Source: Streptomyces sp. CB02414
GTDB taxonomy: Bacteria; Actinomycetota; Actinomycetes; Streptomycetales; Streptomycetaceae
DNA length: 64,000 nt
Assembly: GCF_001905385.1 (NCBI RefSeq)
Contig: NZ_LIPF01000011.1
Location: 186,001-250,000, forward strand
Direction of reading: 5' to 3'
Made by a program: the position numbers and the translations under genes
Notes under the pieces: generated by a model
What the model was told of the DNA's origin: nothing
The model's database searches: none
The model's input: only the letters and a program-made list of their open reading frames with translations
Part shown: one piece after another, positions 23,755-33,388 of the stretch
Position numbering within the stretch: position 1 is the stretch's first letter
Layout: each line of letters starts with the position of its first letter

Positions 23755-24008
23755 GGGAATCGACTCCTTCGGCACAGCACACGAGGGTGCGGAGAAAGGG
23801 GATTGCGAGAGGCCGGAAGGGGCGGGGAGCGCGGCGCCGCAGGGGTTGCCTGCACGGGGCCCGGCTCACGACCGCCCTTCGCTCGATCGAGCGGGACGTT
23901 CGGCTCCTACAAAGCTAAGGGAGCGCGGAGCGTCTGTCTCCACAATTACTCGGACTTCCTACTATCTGAGACAGCGGCCTCGACCACACCGCACTGACCT
24001 GTGCAAAC
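23755..24008. other. promoter-containing gap upstream of the small gene and leuB
   Basis: A stretch of about 250 bp without a gene. It is richer in A+T than its surroundings around 23915-23975 (TTACTCGG, ACTTCCTACTATCTGAGA), which suits a minus-strand promoter for the 43-aa gene and leuB. I cannot fix -35 and -10 boxes with confidence and see no leader peptide or terminator here. Confidence 0.4.
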
Positions 24009-24044
24009 GCCGACGGGCCAGGTCGGGTGACCTGGCCCGTCGGC
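24009..24044 (-). terminator. terminator of rocA
   Basis: Perfect 16-bp arms (24009-24024 and 24029-24044) with the 4-nt loop GGGT, 18 bp after the rocA stop. On the minus strand the stem is followed by GTTTGC. Confidence 0.88.
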
Positions 24045-24062
24045 GGGCATACCGAGGAGGCG

Positions 24063-25703
24063 TCAGCCCATGTGCGGGTACGCGTAGTCGGTCGGCGCGA
24101 CCAGCGTCTCCTTGATGGCGCGGGTCAGGGTCCAGCGCATCAGGTTCTGCGGGGCACCGGCCTTGTCGTTGGTGCCGGAGGCACGGCCGCCGCCGAAGGG
24201 CTGCTGGCCGACGACGGCGCCGGTCGACTTGTCGTTGATGTAGAAGTTGCCGGCCGCGTAGCGCAGCTTCTCCATCGTGTACGCCGCCGCGGCGCGGTCG
24301 TTGGAGATGACCGACCCGGTGAGGGCGTAGTCGGACACCGACTCCATCTGGGTCAGCATCTCGTCGTACGCGTCGGCCTTGCTGTCGTCGTAGACGTGCA
24401 CCGCGAGGAACGGGCCGAAGTACTCGGTGCGGAACACCTCGTTCTCCGGGTCGGTGCACTCGACGACCGTCGGGCGGACGAAGTAGCCGACCGAGTCGTC
24501 GTAGGAGCCGCCCGCGACGATGGTGCAGGTCTCGTCCTCCTTGGCCCGGTCGATGGCGGCCTTGTTCTTGGCGAAGGACCGCTCGTCGATGACGGCGCCG
24601 ATGAAGTTCGACAGGTCGGTGACGTCACCCATGGTGAGGTAGTCGACCTCGGCGGCGAACTCCTCCTTGAAGCCGTCGTTCCAGATGGACGCCGGGATGT
24701 ACGCGCGGGAGGTGGCGCTGCACTTCTGGCCCTGGTACTCGAAGGCACCGCGGGTCAGCGCGGTCTTCAGCACGGCGCGGTCGGCGCTCGGGTGGGCGAC
24801 CAGGAAGTCCTTGCCACCGGTCTCGCCGACCAGGCGCGGGTAGGTGCGGTACTTCTCGATGTTGTTGCCGACCGTCTTCCACAGGTGCTGGAAGGTCTTG
24901 GTCGAGCCGGTGAAGTGGATGCCCGCGAGGTCCCGGTGCTCCAGGGCGACCTCGGAGACCGCGATGCCGTCGCCGGTGACCAGGTTGATGACGCCCTTGG
25001 GCAGCCCGGCCTCCTCCAGGAGCTGCATCAGCAGCACGGCGGCGTGGGTCTGCGTCGGGGACGGCTTCCAGACCACCACGTTGCCCATGAGGGCAGGGGC
25101 GGTGGGCAGGTTGGCGGCGATCGCGCTGAAGTTGAACGGCGTGATCGCGTAGACGAAGCCCTCCAGCGGGCGGTGGTCCATACGGTTCCACACGCCCTGG
25201 GAGTTGGCCGGGGGCTGCTCGGCCAGGATGTTGCGGGCGTAGTGGACGTTGAAGCGCCAGAAGTCGATCAGCTCGCAGGGGCTGTCGATCTCGGCCTGCT
25301 GGGCCGTCTTGGACTGGCCGAGCATCGTGGAGGCGGCGATGGTCTCGCGCCACGGGCCGGACAGCAGCTCGGCGGCGCGCAGGATGATCGCCGCGCGGTC
25401 GTCGAAGGACATCGCGCGCCAGGCCGGGGCGGCGGCCAGGGCGGCGTCGATCGCGTCCTGGGCGTCCTGCTGGGTGGCGTTCGCGTACGTGCCCAGGCGG
25501 GACTTGTGGTTGTGCGGCTGCACGACGTCGAAGCGCTCGCCGCCGCCCATCCGCTTCTCGCCGCCGATGGTGCACGGAAGGTCGACCGGGTTGTCGGCCA
25601 GCTCCTTGAGCTTGGCCTCCAGACGGGCGCGCTCGGGCGAACCGGGGGCGTAGCCGTGCACCGGCTCGTTGACGGGGGTGGGGACCTGGGTCACAGCGTC
25701 CAT
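24063..25703 (-). CDS. rocA: 1-pyrroline-5-carboxylate dehydrogenase
   Basis: A 546-residue aldehyde dehydrogenase of the P5C dehydrogenase family, which oxidises glutamate semialdehyde to glutamate with NAD. The catalytic Glu lies in RLVGETGGKDFLVAH and the catalytic Cys in QGQKCSATSRAYIP. The N-terminus has the family's NEPVxxYAPGSPER motif. Also called pruA. It follows putA by 46 bp, so proline is converted to glutamate by one operon. Confidence 0.94.
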   Translation of the reverse strand: MDAVTQVPTPVNEPVHGYAPGSPERARLEAKLKELADNPVDLPCTIGGEKRMGGGERFDVVQPHNHKSRLGTYANATQQDAQDAIDAALAAAPAWRAMSFDDRAAIILRAAELLSGPWRETIAASTMLGQSKTAQQAEIDSPCELIDFWRFNVHYARNILAEQPPANSQGVWNRMDHRPLEGFVYAITPFNFSAIAANLPTAPALMGNVVVWKPSPTQTHAAVLLMQLLEEAGLPKGVINLVTGDGIAVSEVALEHRDLAGIHFTGSTKTFQHLWKTVGNNIEKYRTYPRLVGETGGKDFLVAHPSADRAVLKTALTRGAFEYQGQKCSATSRAYIPASIWNDGFKEEFAAEVDYLTMGDVTDLSNFIGAVIDERSFAKNKAAIDRAKEDETCTIVAGGSYDDSVGYFVRPTVVECTDPENEVFRTEYFGPFLAVHVYDDSKADAYDEMLTQMESVSDYALTGSVISNDRAAAAYTMEKLRYAAGNFYINDKSTGAVVGQQPFGGGRASGTNDKAGAPQNLMRWTLTRAIKETLVAPTDYAYPHMG

Positions 25704-25749
25704 GGTTGCCGTTACTCCTTACTGAGCGGGTGTTGCGAGCGGTGTGGGC

Positions 25750-26676
25750 TCAGCCCTTGCTGACCATCGAGCGGGCGAAGAACCGGAGGTTGGCCGGCTT
25801 CTCCGCCAGACGGCGCATGAAGTAGCCGTACCAGTCGGTGCCGTAGGCGGTGTACACGCGCATGCGGTGGCCCTCGGCGGCGAGCCGCAGGTGCTCGTCG
25901 CCGCGGATGCCGTACAGCATCTGGAACTCGTACTCGTCGAGCTTGCGCCCGGCGGTCCGGGCCAGCTCCTGCGCGATGGAGATCAGACGCGGGTCGTGCG
26001 ACCCGATCATCGGGTAGCCCTCGCCCTCCATCAGGGTCCGCAGGATGCGCACGTACGCCTTGTCGATCTCGTGCTTCTGCTGGTAGGCGACCTCGGCGGG
26101 CTCCTTGTAGGCGCCCTTCACCAACCGTACGCGAGAGCCAGCCGCGGCGAGGCGGCGCGCGTCCTCCTCTGTGCGGAAGAGGTAGGACTGGATGACGCAG
26201 CCGGTCTGCGGGAAGTCCTTCCGCAGCTCCTCGTGGATGGCGAACATCGAGTCGAGGGTGGTGTGGTCCTCGGCGTCGAGGGTGACCGTGGTGCCGATCT
26301 CGGCGGCGGCCTCGACGACCGGGCGGACGTTGGCGAGGGCCAGCTCGTGGCCGCCGTCCAGCGCCTGACCGAACATCGACAGCTTCACGGACATCTCGGC
26401 GCGGGTGCCGAGGTCCAGCGGCTTGAGCCGGTCGACCAGCTCCAGGTAGGCGTCGCGGGCGGCCTCGGCCTGCGCGGGGGTGGTGATGTCCTCGCCGACG
26501 ACGTCCATCGTCAGCTCCAGGCCCCGATCGGTCAGCTCCTGGACGATCGGAACGATCTGATCGACCGTCTCGCCGGGGATGAACCGGTCGACGACCGGCT
26601 TGGTCACGGGCGCGGCGGAAACCAGCCGACGCATCCGGTCGCTGCGCGACGCGGCGAGAATCACGGGACCCAGCAC
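25750..26676 (-). CDS. putA: proline dehydrogenase
   Basis: A 308-residue monofunctional PRODH barrel, FAD-dependent. Motifs: LTMDVVGEDITTPAQAEAARDAYLELVDRL, SVKLSMFG, TLDAEDHTTLD, RLVKGAYKEP and FQMLYGIRGDEHLRLAAEGHRMRVYTAYGTDWYGYFMRRLAEKP. It oxidises proline to pyrroline-5-carboxylate and passes electrons to quinones. GTG 26676 is preferred, since GGAGG lies 6 nt upstream. It is divergent from the PucR-type regulator, the likely controller. Confidence 0.93.
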   Translation of the reverse strand: MLGPVILAASRSDRMRRLVSAAPVTKPVVDRFIPGETVDQIVPIVQELTDRGLELTMDVVGEDITTPAQAEAARDAYLELVDRLKPLDLGTRAEMSVKLSMFGQALDGGHELALANVRPVVEAAAEIGTTVTLDAEDHTTLDSMFAIHEELRKDFPQTGCVIQSYLFRTEEDARRLAAAGSRVRLVKGAYKEPAEVAYQQKHEIDKAYVRILRTLMEGEGYPMIGSHDPRLISIAQELARTAGRKLDEYEFQMLYGIRGDEHLRLAAEGHRMRVYTAYGTDWYGYFMRRLAEKPANLRFFARSMVSKG

Positions 26677-26841
26677 GGGGCACCTCCACTTACCAACCAA
26701 CACAGGGCCGTCCACCCGACGTTTCGGGAACGGCACGGAGAACCACCGTGAAATCTAAGGATGACGCCGATCGTGGGCCATCGACAGCTGTCACGCATCC
26801 GTGCGGCGGATCTCAGACAGATGTATGAAGGCAGCGCACAA

Positions 26842-28116
26842 ATGCGGCAGAATGCCCGGGTGACGTCGGATTCCAGAGGTTCCGCAGGCTCCGGTGGTCC
26901 CAGTGGCGACTACCAGGAGCTGATCGACGAGATCTCCGAGCTGCTGGGCGCCCCCGCGACCCTGGAGAACCGCGACTTCGAGCTGATCGCCTTCGGCGCC
27001 TACGACAGCGAGGGCGACCTCGATCCGTCCGTCCTGGACCCGGTGCGCACCCGCTCGATCCTGACCCGGCGCTCCACCGCGGCCGTCCGGGCCTGGTTCG
27101 AGGGCTTCGGCATCACCCGCGCCAAGGGCCCGGTCCGCATCCCGCCGACCCCTGAGGCGGGGGTCTACCGGGGACGCACCTGCCTGCCGGTACGCCATCG
27201 GGGTGTCGTCCTCGGCTACGTGTGGCTGCTGGACACCGACCCCGTCCCGACCGATCGGCAGCTAACGGCCGCCATGGAGGTCACCGGCCGGATCGGCGCG
27301 CTGCTCGCGGACGAGGCGCAGCACGGCGCCGACCTGAGCCGGGAGCTGCGGGCGGTGCTGACCGCCGAGCGCGACTGGCAGCGGGACATGGCGGTGGCCG
27401 AGCTGCGCACCGCGCTCGGCGCCCGCGCGGACACCCCGCACGCGGTGGTGTGCGTGGCGCCCTGGCCGTCGGCCGACCCCGACGACGCCCCGTCGGTCCG
27501 TACGGTGCCGGGGGCGACGGCGCTGTGCACCGTGCCGTGGGGCGCCTCGGCCCAGTCGCTGGCGCTGCTGGTGCGGCTGCGGTCGGCGGAGGTGCTGACC
27601 CCCGCGACGTCGGCCGCGGGGCGGCTGCTGGAGCGGGCGCGGGGCGCGGCGGCGGGGACCGGCGGGTCGGCGGCCGGGGCGGTGGCGGCGGCCCGGGCGG
27701 GCGCGGGTACGGCGGCCGGGGTGTCCGCCCCGCGCACCGGCCTCGCGGAACTGGGGGCCGCCTGGCAGGAGGCGTCGGCGTCGGCCCGGGCGGCGCGCGC
27801 CGAGAGCCGGTTCGGACCGGTCGCCGAGTGGACGTCCATCGGGGCGTTCCGGCTGCTGACCGCACTGCCGTCGCGGTCGGCCCACGATCCGGCCGTACGG
27901 GTGCTGCTCGTCTCCACGCACCGCGAACTGGCCCGCACCGCCGAGGTCTACCTGGACTGCGCGGGCCAGGCCGGCCGCACCGCCGCCGAGCTGGGCATCC
28001 ACCGCCAGACCCTGTACTACCGCCTGTCCCGCGTCGAGCAGCTGACGGGACTGGACCTCGACGACGGGGAGGACCGGCTGCTGCTGCACATGGCGCTGAA
28101 GCGCGCCCGGCTGTGA
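26842..28116 (+). CDS. PucR/CdaR-type regulator, probably of proline catabolism
   Basis: About 424 residues. The C-terminal 60 residues are the PucR/CdaR HTH (TAAELGIHRQTLYYRLSRVEQLTGLDLDDGEDRLLLHMALKRARL), with a GGDEF-like or sensory region before it (from about LDTDPVPTDRQL). A Gly/Ala-rich linker of about 40 residues lies mid-protein. It is divergent from putA-rocA, as PutR-like regulators are, so control by proline is likely. The start is uncertain: ATG 26842 follows GAAGG by 10 nt; ATG 26821 and GTG 26860 are in frame. Confidence 0.82.
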   Translation: MRQNARVTSDSRGSAGSGGPSGDYQELIDEISELLGAPATLENRDFELIAFGAYDSEGDLDPSVLDPVRTRSILTRRSTAAVRAWFEGFGITRAKGPVRIPPTPEAGVYRGRTCLPVRHRGVVLGYVWLLDTDPVPTDRQLTAAMEVTGRIGALLADEAQHGADLSRELRAVLTAERDWQRDMAVAELRTALGARADTPHAVVCVAPWPSADPDDAPSVRTVPGATALCTVPWGASAQSLALLVRLRSAEVLTPATSAAGRLLERARGAAAGTGGSAAGAVAAARAGAGTAAGVSAPRTGLAELGAAWQEASASARAARAESRFGPVAEWTSIGAFRLLTALPSRSAHDPAVRVLLVSTHRELARTAEVYLDCAGQAGRTAAELGIHRQTLYYRLSRVEQLTGLDLDDGEDRLLLHMALKRARL

Positions 28117-28122
28117 GCCGGG

Positions 28123-28707
28123 TCAGCTCTTGCCGAAGCCCTCGACCGCCTGACGCAGCCCCTCGGTGAGCCGGTCGGCGTCGGGGGCGTCCTGCGGGCT
28201 GAACGACCACTGGACCATGAGGCCCATCAGCAGGCTGACGTAGAAGCCGCCGAGGGTGTCGACGGTCTCCTCCGTGACGTCCTCCTCACGGCCGCCCATG
28301 AAGAGCGTGACGAGACCGCGCGCGCCCGCCCGCTGGGCCCGGGCCAGGTGCTCCCTGACCTGGGGCAGCTCGTCACCCATGGCGACGATCTCCATGCTGA
28401 GCCGCCACAGCGAGCCCGGCTCGCGCATGGTCCCGATGATGTTCGACCACACGGCCGTGAACCGCTCCGGGGAGCCCGGCTCGCCCGGCAGGTCGCCGTC
28501 CGGGTCCCCCTCGAACGCCTCGGACATCGCCTCCACCAGCTCGATGTACGCCTGGACGAGCAGGGCGTCCTTGGAGCCGTAGTGGTAGCCGATCGACGCG
28601 AGGTTGGTCCCCGACTCCTTGACGATGTCCCGCGCGGTGGTGCGCGTGAACCCCTTCTCCAGCAGGCAGCGCTTGGCGCCGGCGAGCAGATCCTCACGGT
28701 GTCCCAT
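28123..28707 (-). CDS. TetR-family regulator of the DHA2 exporter
   Basis: A 194-residue TetR protein with HTH REDLLAGAKRCLLEKGFTRTTARDIVKESGTNLASIGYHYGSKDALLVQAYIEL, the SIGYHYGSK form common in efflux repressors. It is divergent from an MFS drug exporter with an 83-bp gap that holds palindromic candidate operators. AAGGTGG precedes its ATG. Confidence 0.9.
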   Translation of the reverse strand: MGHREDLLAGAKRCLLEKGFTRTTARDIVKESGTNLASIGYHYGSKDALLVQAYIELVEAMSEAFEGDPDGDLPGEPGSPERFTAVWSNIIGTMREPGSLWRLSMEIVAMGDELPQVREHLARAQRAGARGLVTLFMGGREEDVTEETVDTLGGFYVSLLMGLMVQWSFSPQDAPDADRLTEGLRQAVEGFGKS

Positions 28708-28740
28708 GCGGCCACCTTATCCCCGGTCCATACACGCGTC

Positions 28741-28783
28741 CTATACATACGTCATAGACAGCCGTATAAGACGCTCGTATAGT
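28741..28783 (+). promoter_or_regulatory. operator/promoter region between tetR and the DHA2 exporter
   Basis: CTATACATACGTCATAG (28741-28757) has CTAT/ATAG ends, and TATAAGACGCTCGTATA (28765-28781) is symmetrical at 12 of 17 positions. The second overlaps TATAGT (28778-28783), a good -10 box 7 nt before the exporter ATG. A bound repressor would cover the polymerase site, and the exporter message would be leaderless. Confidence 0.55.
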
Positions 28784-28790
28784 CGCTCGC

Positions 28791-30338
28791 ATGACACCCA
28801 ACCCGCCCCGTGCCGGCCGTCGAGAGTGGACGGCGCTCTGCGTTCTCATGCTTCCGCTGCTGCTGGTCTCCATGGACGTGTCGGTCCTGTACTTCGCGAT
28901 CCCGGCGATCAACGCCGACCTGGCTCCGAGCGGCACCCAGCAGCTGTGGATCTTCGACGTCTACGCCTTCGCCGTGGCCGGCCTGCTCATCACCATGGGC
29001 TCGCTCGGCGACCGCGTCGGCCGCCGCAGGCTGCTGCTGATCGGTGCCGTCGCCTTCGGTGCCGCCTCGCTGGCGGCGGCGTACGCGAACAGCGCCGAGA
29101 TGCTCATCGCGGCCCGCGCGCTGCTCGGCATCGGCGGCGCCACGCTGATGCCGTCGACGCTGGCCCTGGTCCGCTCGCTCTTCACCGACCCCGGACAGCG
29201 GGCGCAGGCCATCGCGATCTGGTCCGGCGTGATGACGGCCGGCGTGGCCCTCGGCTCGGTGCTGAGCGGGGTGCTGGTGGAGTTCTTCTGGTGGGGGTCG
29301 GTCTTCCTGGTGAACCTGCCGGCGATGGCCCTGCTCCTGATCCTGGGACCGCTCCTGCTGCCGGAGTCGAAGGACCCGGCGCCGGGCCGCTTCGACTGGG
29401 TGAGCATTCCGCTGTCGATGGCCGCGGTGCTCCCGGTCGTCTACGGCCTCAAGGAGATCCCGTCCGAGGGCTGGCACGTCCGCTACGTCATGGCGGTCAC
29501 CGTCGGCCTGCTCTTCGCGGCCCTGTTCGTGCACCGGCAGCGGACCACCGCCTCGCCGATGGTCTCCCCCGCCCTCTTCCGCGGGCGCGGCTTCGCCCCC
29601 GCCGTCGTCCTCAATCTCGTCACGATGTTCGCGATGATGGGCTCGGCGTTCTTCACCACCCAGTACATCCAGTCGGTCCTGGGCAAGAGCGCGCTGGAGG
29701 CCGCCCTGTGGGCGCTGCTGCCCTCGGTGCCGATCGGCTTCGCGGCCCCGCTCGCCACCCGTCTGGTGCAGGGCGGCGTCAACCGCGCCCACGTGGTGTC
29801 CGCGGGCTTCGGCCTGGCCGCGTGCGGCTACGCGCTGCTGATGCTGGTGGACACGGACGCGCTGGCGCTGGGGCTGGTGGCCTGCGGTGTCCTCGCCTCC
29901 GGCGTCACCATGGTGATGTCCCAGATCATGGACCTCGCGCTGAGTGCCGCCCCGGTGGAGCGGGCGGGCTCCGCGTCCTCGCTGATGGAGACGGGCGCGG
30001 AGTTCGGCGGGGCGCTGGGGATGGCGGTGCTCGGTTCCATCGGCACGGCGGTCTACCGGCAGGAGATGCCGGACTCGGCGCCGGCGGTGGCGCACGAGAC
30101 GCTGGGCGGCGCGCTCGCCGTCGCCGGGCAGTTGCCGGGGCGCGCGGGGGACGCCCTGGCGACGGCGGCCCGGGAGGCGTTCACCAGCGGGATGCACGCG
30201 GCGGCCATCGCGGGCGCGGTGGTGCTGGCCGGGGCGGCGGTCCTGGCGTCGGTGACGCTGCGGAGGGTGCGGGTACGCGAGGACGCCTGCACGGAAAACG
30301 CCGGACAGGCTGGACATCCCAGCCCGTCCGGCGTTTGA
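28791..30338 (+). CDS. MFS drug exporter, DHA2 (14-TMS) family
   Basis: A 515-residue proton-driven exporter. Motif A GSLGDRVGRRRLLLIGA lies between helices 2 and 3; motif C-like GVALGSVLSGVLVEFFWWGSVFLVNLP is in helix 5. The ATG at 28791 has no Shine-Dalgarno and follows a TATAGT box by 7 nt. The last residues (GQAGHPSPSGV) come from the dispersed repeat that starts at 30301, so this is a second transporter whose C-terminus is supplied by that repeat. Substrate unknown. Confidence 0.92.
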   Translation: MTPNPPRAGRREWTALCVLMLPLLLVSMDVSVLYFAIPAINADLAPSGTQQLWIFDVYAFAVAGLLITMGSLGDRVGRRRLLLIGAVAFGAASLAAAYANSAEMLIAARALLGIGGATLMPSTLALVRSLFTDPGQRAQAIAIWSGVMTAGVALGSVLSGVLVEFFWWGSVFLVNLPAMALLLILGPLLLPESKDPAPGRFDWVSIPLSMAAVLPVVYGLKEIPSEGWHVRYVMAVTVGLLFAALFVHRQRTTASPMVSPALFRGRGFAPAVVLNLVTMFAMMGSAFFTTQYIQSVLGKSALEAALWALLPSVPIGFAAPLATRLVQGGVNRAHVVSAGFGLAACGYALLMLVDTDALALGLVACGVLASGVTMVMSQIMDLALSAAPVERAGSASSLMETGAEFGGALGMAVLGSIGTAVYRQEMPDSAPAVAHETLGGALAVAGQLPGRAGDALATAAREAFTSGMHAAAIAGAVVLAGAAVLASVTLRRVRVREDACTENAGQAGHPSPSGV

Positions 30339-30387
30339 GGACGAGCCCGTTCAGGGCGAACGGGGGTCTGGGGGCGGCAGCCCCCAG
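30301..30387 (+). repeat. dispersed repeat, copy B
   Basis: Begins CCGGACAGGCTGGACATCCC, whose CCGGACAGGCTGG pairs with CCAGCCCGTCCGG just after; continues GGCGTTTGAGGACGAGCCCG and ends with the hairpin CTGGGGGC-GGCA-GCCCCCAG (30368-30387). It supplies the exporter's last codons and the TGA stop, and separates it from the convergent serA. The final hairpin can serve both transcripts. Confidence 0.82.
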
Positions 30388-30398
30388 GTCACGTCGGA

Positions 30399-31988
30399 TC
30401 AGACGAGGTTCACCGACCGGGCCGACGTCGCCCCGATCTCCGCCGAAACCTCCGCCAGCACCCCGGAGGGCACCGTGTCGTCGACGGTCAGCACGGCCAG
30501 CGCCTCGCCGCCGACCGTCGCGCGGGCGACCTGCATGCCGGCGATGTTGATGCCGGCCTCGCCGATGACGCGGCCGACGGTGCCGACGACGCCGGGACGG
30601 TCCTCGTAGCGCAGGACGAGCATGTGGTCGGCGAGGGCCAGGTCCACGTCGTACTCGCCGACGGCGACGATCTTCTGGAGGTGCTTCGGGCCGGCCAGCG
30701 TGCCGGAGACCGACACCTCCTCGCCGTCCTGGAGGGTGCCGCGCACGGTGACCACGTTGCGGTGCTCGGGGGACTCCGAGCTGGTGGTCAGGCGGACCTC
30801 GACGCCGCGCTCCTGGGCGAACAGCGGGGCGTTGACGTACGACACGGTCTCGTCGACGACGTCCTCGAAGACGCCCTTGAGGGCGGACAGCTCCAGCACC
30901 TTCACGTCGTGCTGGGTGATCTCGCCGTAGACCTCGACGTCGAGGCGGACGGCGACCTCACCGGCGAGCGCGGTGAAGATGCGGCCGAGGCGCTCGGCGA
31001 GCGGCAGGCCCGGCTTGACGTCCTCGGCGATGACGCCGCCCTGGACGTTGACCGCGTCGGGGACCAGCTCACCGGCGAGGGCGAGGCGCACCGACTTGGC
31101 GACGGCGATACCGGCCTTCTCCTGGGCCTCGTCGGTGGAGGCGCCGAGGTGCGGGGTGCAGACGACCTGGTCGAACTCGAACAGCGGCGAGTCGGTGCAG
31201 GGCTCCTTGGCGTACACGTCGAGGCCGGCGCCGGCGACGCGGCCCTCCTTGAGCGCCGAGTACAGCGCCTCCTCGTCGACGATGCCGCCGCGCGCGGCGT
31301 TGACGATGCGCACGCTCGGCTTGACCTTGCGCAGCGCCTCGTCGCCGATCAGGCCCAGGGTCTCGGGGGTCTTCGGCAGGTGGACGGTGATGAAGTCGGA
31401 GACCTCCAGCAGCTCGTCCAGCGACAGCACCTTGACGCCCATCTGCGCGGCCCGCGCGGGCTGCACGTAGGGGTCGTAGGCGACGACCTTCATGCCGAAG
31501 GCCGACATGCGCTGGGCGACCAGGGCGCCGATGCGGCCGAGGCCGACGACGCCGAGGGTCTTCTCGGCCAACTCGACGCCGGTGTACTTGCTGCGCTTCC
31601 ACTCGCCGTTCTTCAGCGCGGCGTTGGCCTGCGGGATGTTGCGGGCGGTGGCGACGATCAGGCCGCAGGCCAGCTCGGCGGCGGTCACGATGTTGGAGGT
31701 CGGGGCGTTGACCACCATGACGCCGGCCTTGGTGGCGGCGGAGACGTCCACGTTGTCGAGGCCGACACCGGCGCGGGCGACGACCTTGAGCTTCTTGGCG
31801 GCGGCGATGGCCTCGGCGTCGACCTTGGTGGCGGAGCGGACCAGGATCGCGTCCACGTCGGCGATGGCGGGGAGCAGTTCGGCCCGGTCCGCGCCGTTGC
31901 ACTGGCGGATCTCGAAGTCGGGGCCGAGCGCGTCCACGGTCGCGGGCGACAGCTCTTCGGCGATGAGTACGACGGGTTTCGAGCTCAC
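30399..31988 (-). CDS. serA: D-3-phosphoglycerate dehydrogenase
   Basis: A 529-residue long-form SerA. The catalytic part holds the NAD motif VVGLGRIGALVA, Arg in NAARGGIVDE, Glu in LDVYAKEP and His in CTPHLGAST. It is followed by the allosteric substrate-binding (ASB) domain and a C-terminal ACT domain (MLVLRYEDRPGVVGTVGRVIGEAGINIAGMQVAR). It starts serine synthesis from 3-phosphoglycerate; the ASB and ACT domains allow feedback by serine. GTG 31988 follows GAGGA; the ORF extends further to 32066 without family likeness. Confidence 0.95.
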   Translation of the reverse strand: MSSKPVVLIAEELSPATVDALGPDFEIRQCNGADRAELLPAIADVDAILVRSATKVDAEAIAAAKKLKVVARAGVGLDNVDVSAATKAGVMVVNAPTSNIVTAAELACGLIVATARNIPQANAALKNGEWKRSKYTGVELAEKTLGVVGLGRIGALVAQRMSAFGMKVVAYDPYVQPARAAQMGVKVLSLDELLEVSDFITVHLPKTPETLGLIGDEALRKVKPSVRIVNAARGGIVDEEALYSALKEGRVAGAGLDVYAKEPCTDSPLFEFDQVVCTPHLGASTDEAQEKAGIAVAKSVRLALAGELVPDAVNVQGGVIAEDVKPGLPLAERLGRIFTALAGEVAVRLDVEVYGEITQHDVKVLELSALKGVFEDVVDETVSYVNAPLFAQERGVEVRLTTSSESPEHRNVVTVRGTLQDGEEVSVSGTLAGPKHLQKIVAVGEYDVDLALADHMLVLRYEDRPGVVGTVGRVIGEAGINIAGMQVARATVGGEALAVLTVDDTVPSGVLAEVSAEIGATSARSVNLV

Positions 31989-32006
31989 GTGAGTCCTCAC
32001 AAGTCC

Positions 32007-32036
32007 AATGCGGACGGCCGTCCCGACGGCCGCATT
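32007..32036 (-). other. stable hairpin in the serA 5' leader
   Basis: AATGCGG (32007-32013) pairs with CCGCATT (32030-32036), with CCGTC/GACGG able to stack inside. It ends 18 nt upstream of the serA start and just before its Shine-Dalgarno. It lacks a T-run. It may influence translation of serA, but nothing else in the 262-bp gap shows a known riboswitch. Confidence 0.4.
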
Positions 32037-32210
32037 CGGTGTCGCTGAGCCGCGTGGAAGACGCACGACGCTGTGGGCCTGACGCGTATGTTGTGCAGCA
32101 GTCTAGTGGCGTGACGCGGGTCGTCCTGCGCCTCTGCGGAAGGATCACCCGTCCGTGGCTGGACGGGTTGGACAACGCCGTGCCTCCGACGTTACCCCGG
32201 GTTCACCGAA

Positions 32211-32238
32211 GGGGCCGGAGCGGCGTCGCCCCGGCCCC
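32211..32238 (-). terminator. terminator of ilvC
   Basis: GGGGCCGG (32211-32218) and CCGGCCCC (32231-32238) with a 12-nt loop, 12 bp after the ilvC stop. No strong T-run follows on the minus strand. Confidence 0.6.
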
Positions 32239-32250
32239 CGGCAGTGAGGC

Positions 32251-33249
<999 letters not shown>

Positions 33250-33329
33250 TGGGTTCTCTCCTTGAGTGCAGGTGTTGCGTCCCACCGTATGCCGGTGAGG
33301 GGAAGGGAAGTCTCGGGGTCTCGGAATGC

Positions 33330-33357
33330 GGGCGGCCGGTGGTGTCCGCGGCCGCCC
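33330..33357 (-). other. hairpin between ilvN and ilvC
   Basis: GGGCGGCC (33330-33337) and GGCCGCCC (33350-33357), 12-nt loop, 32 bp after the ilvN stop. No T-run follows. It may lower read-through from ilvBN into ilvC or mark an RNA processing point. Confidence 0.45.
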
Positions 33358-33388
33358 GTTTCCGTCGTTGTGCGGACGGGTTCCGTTG

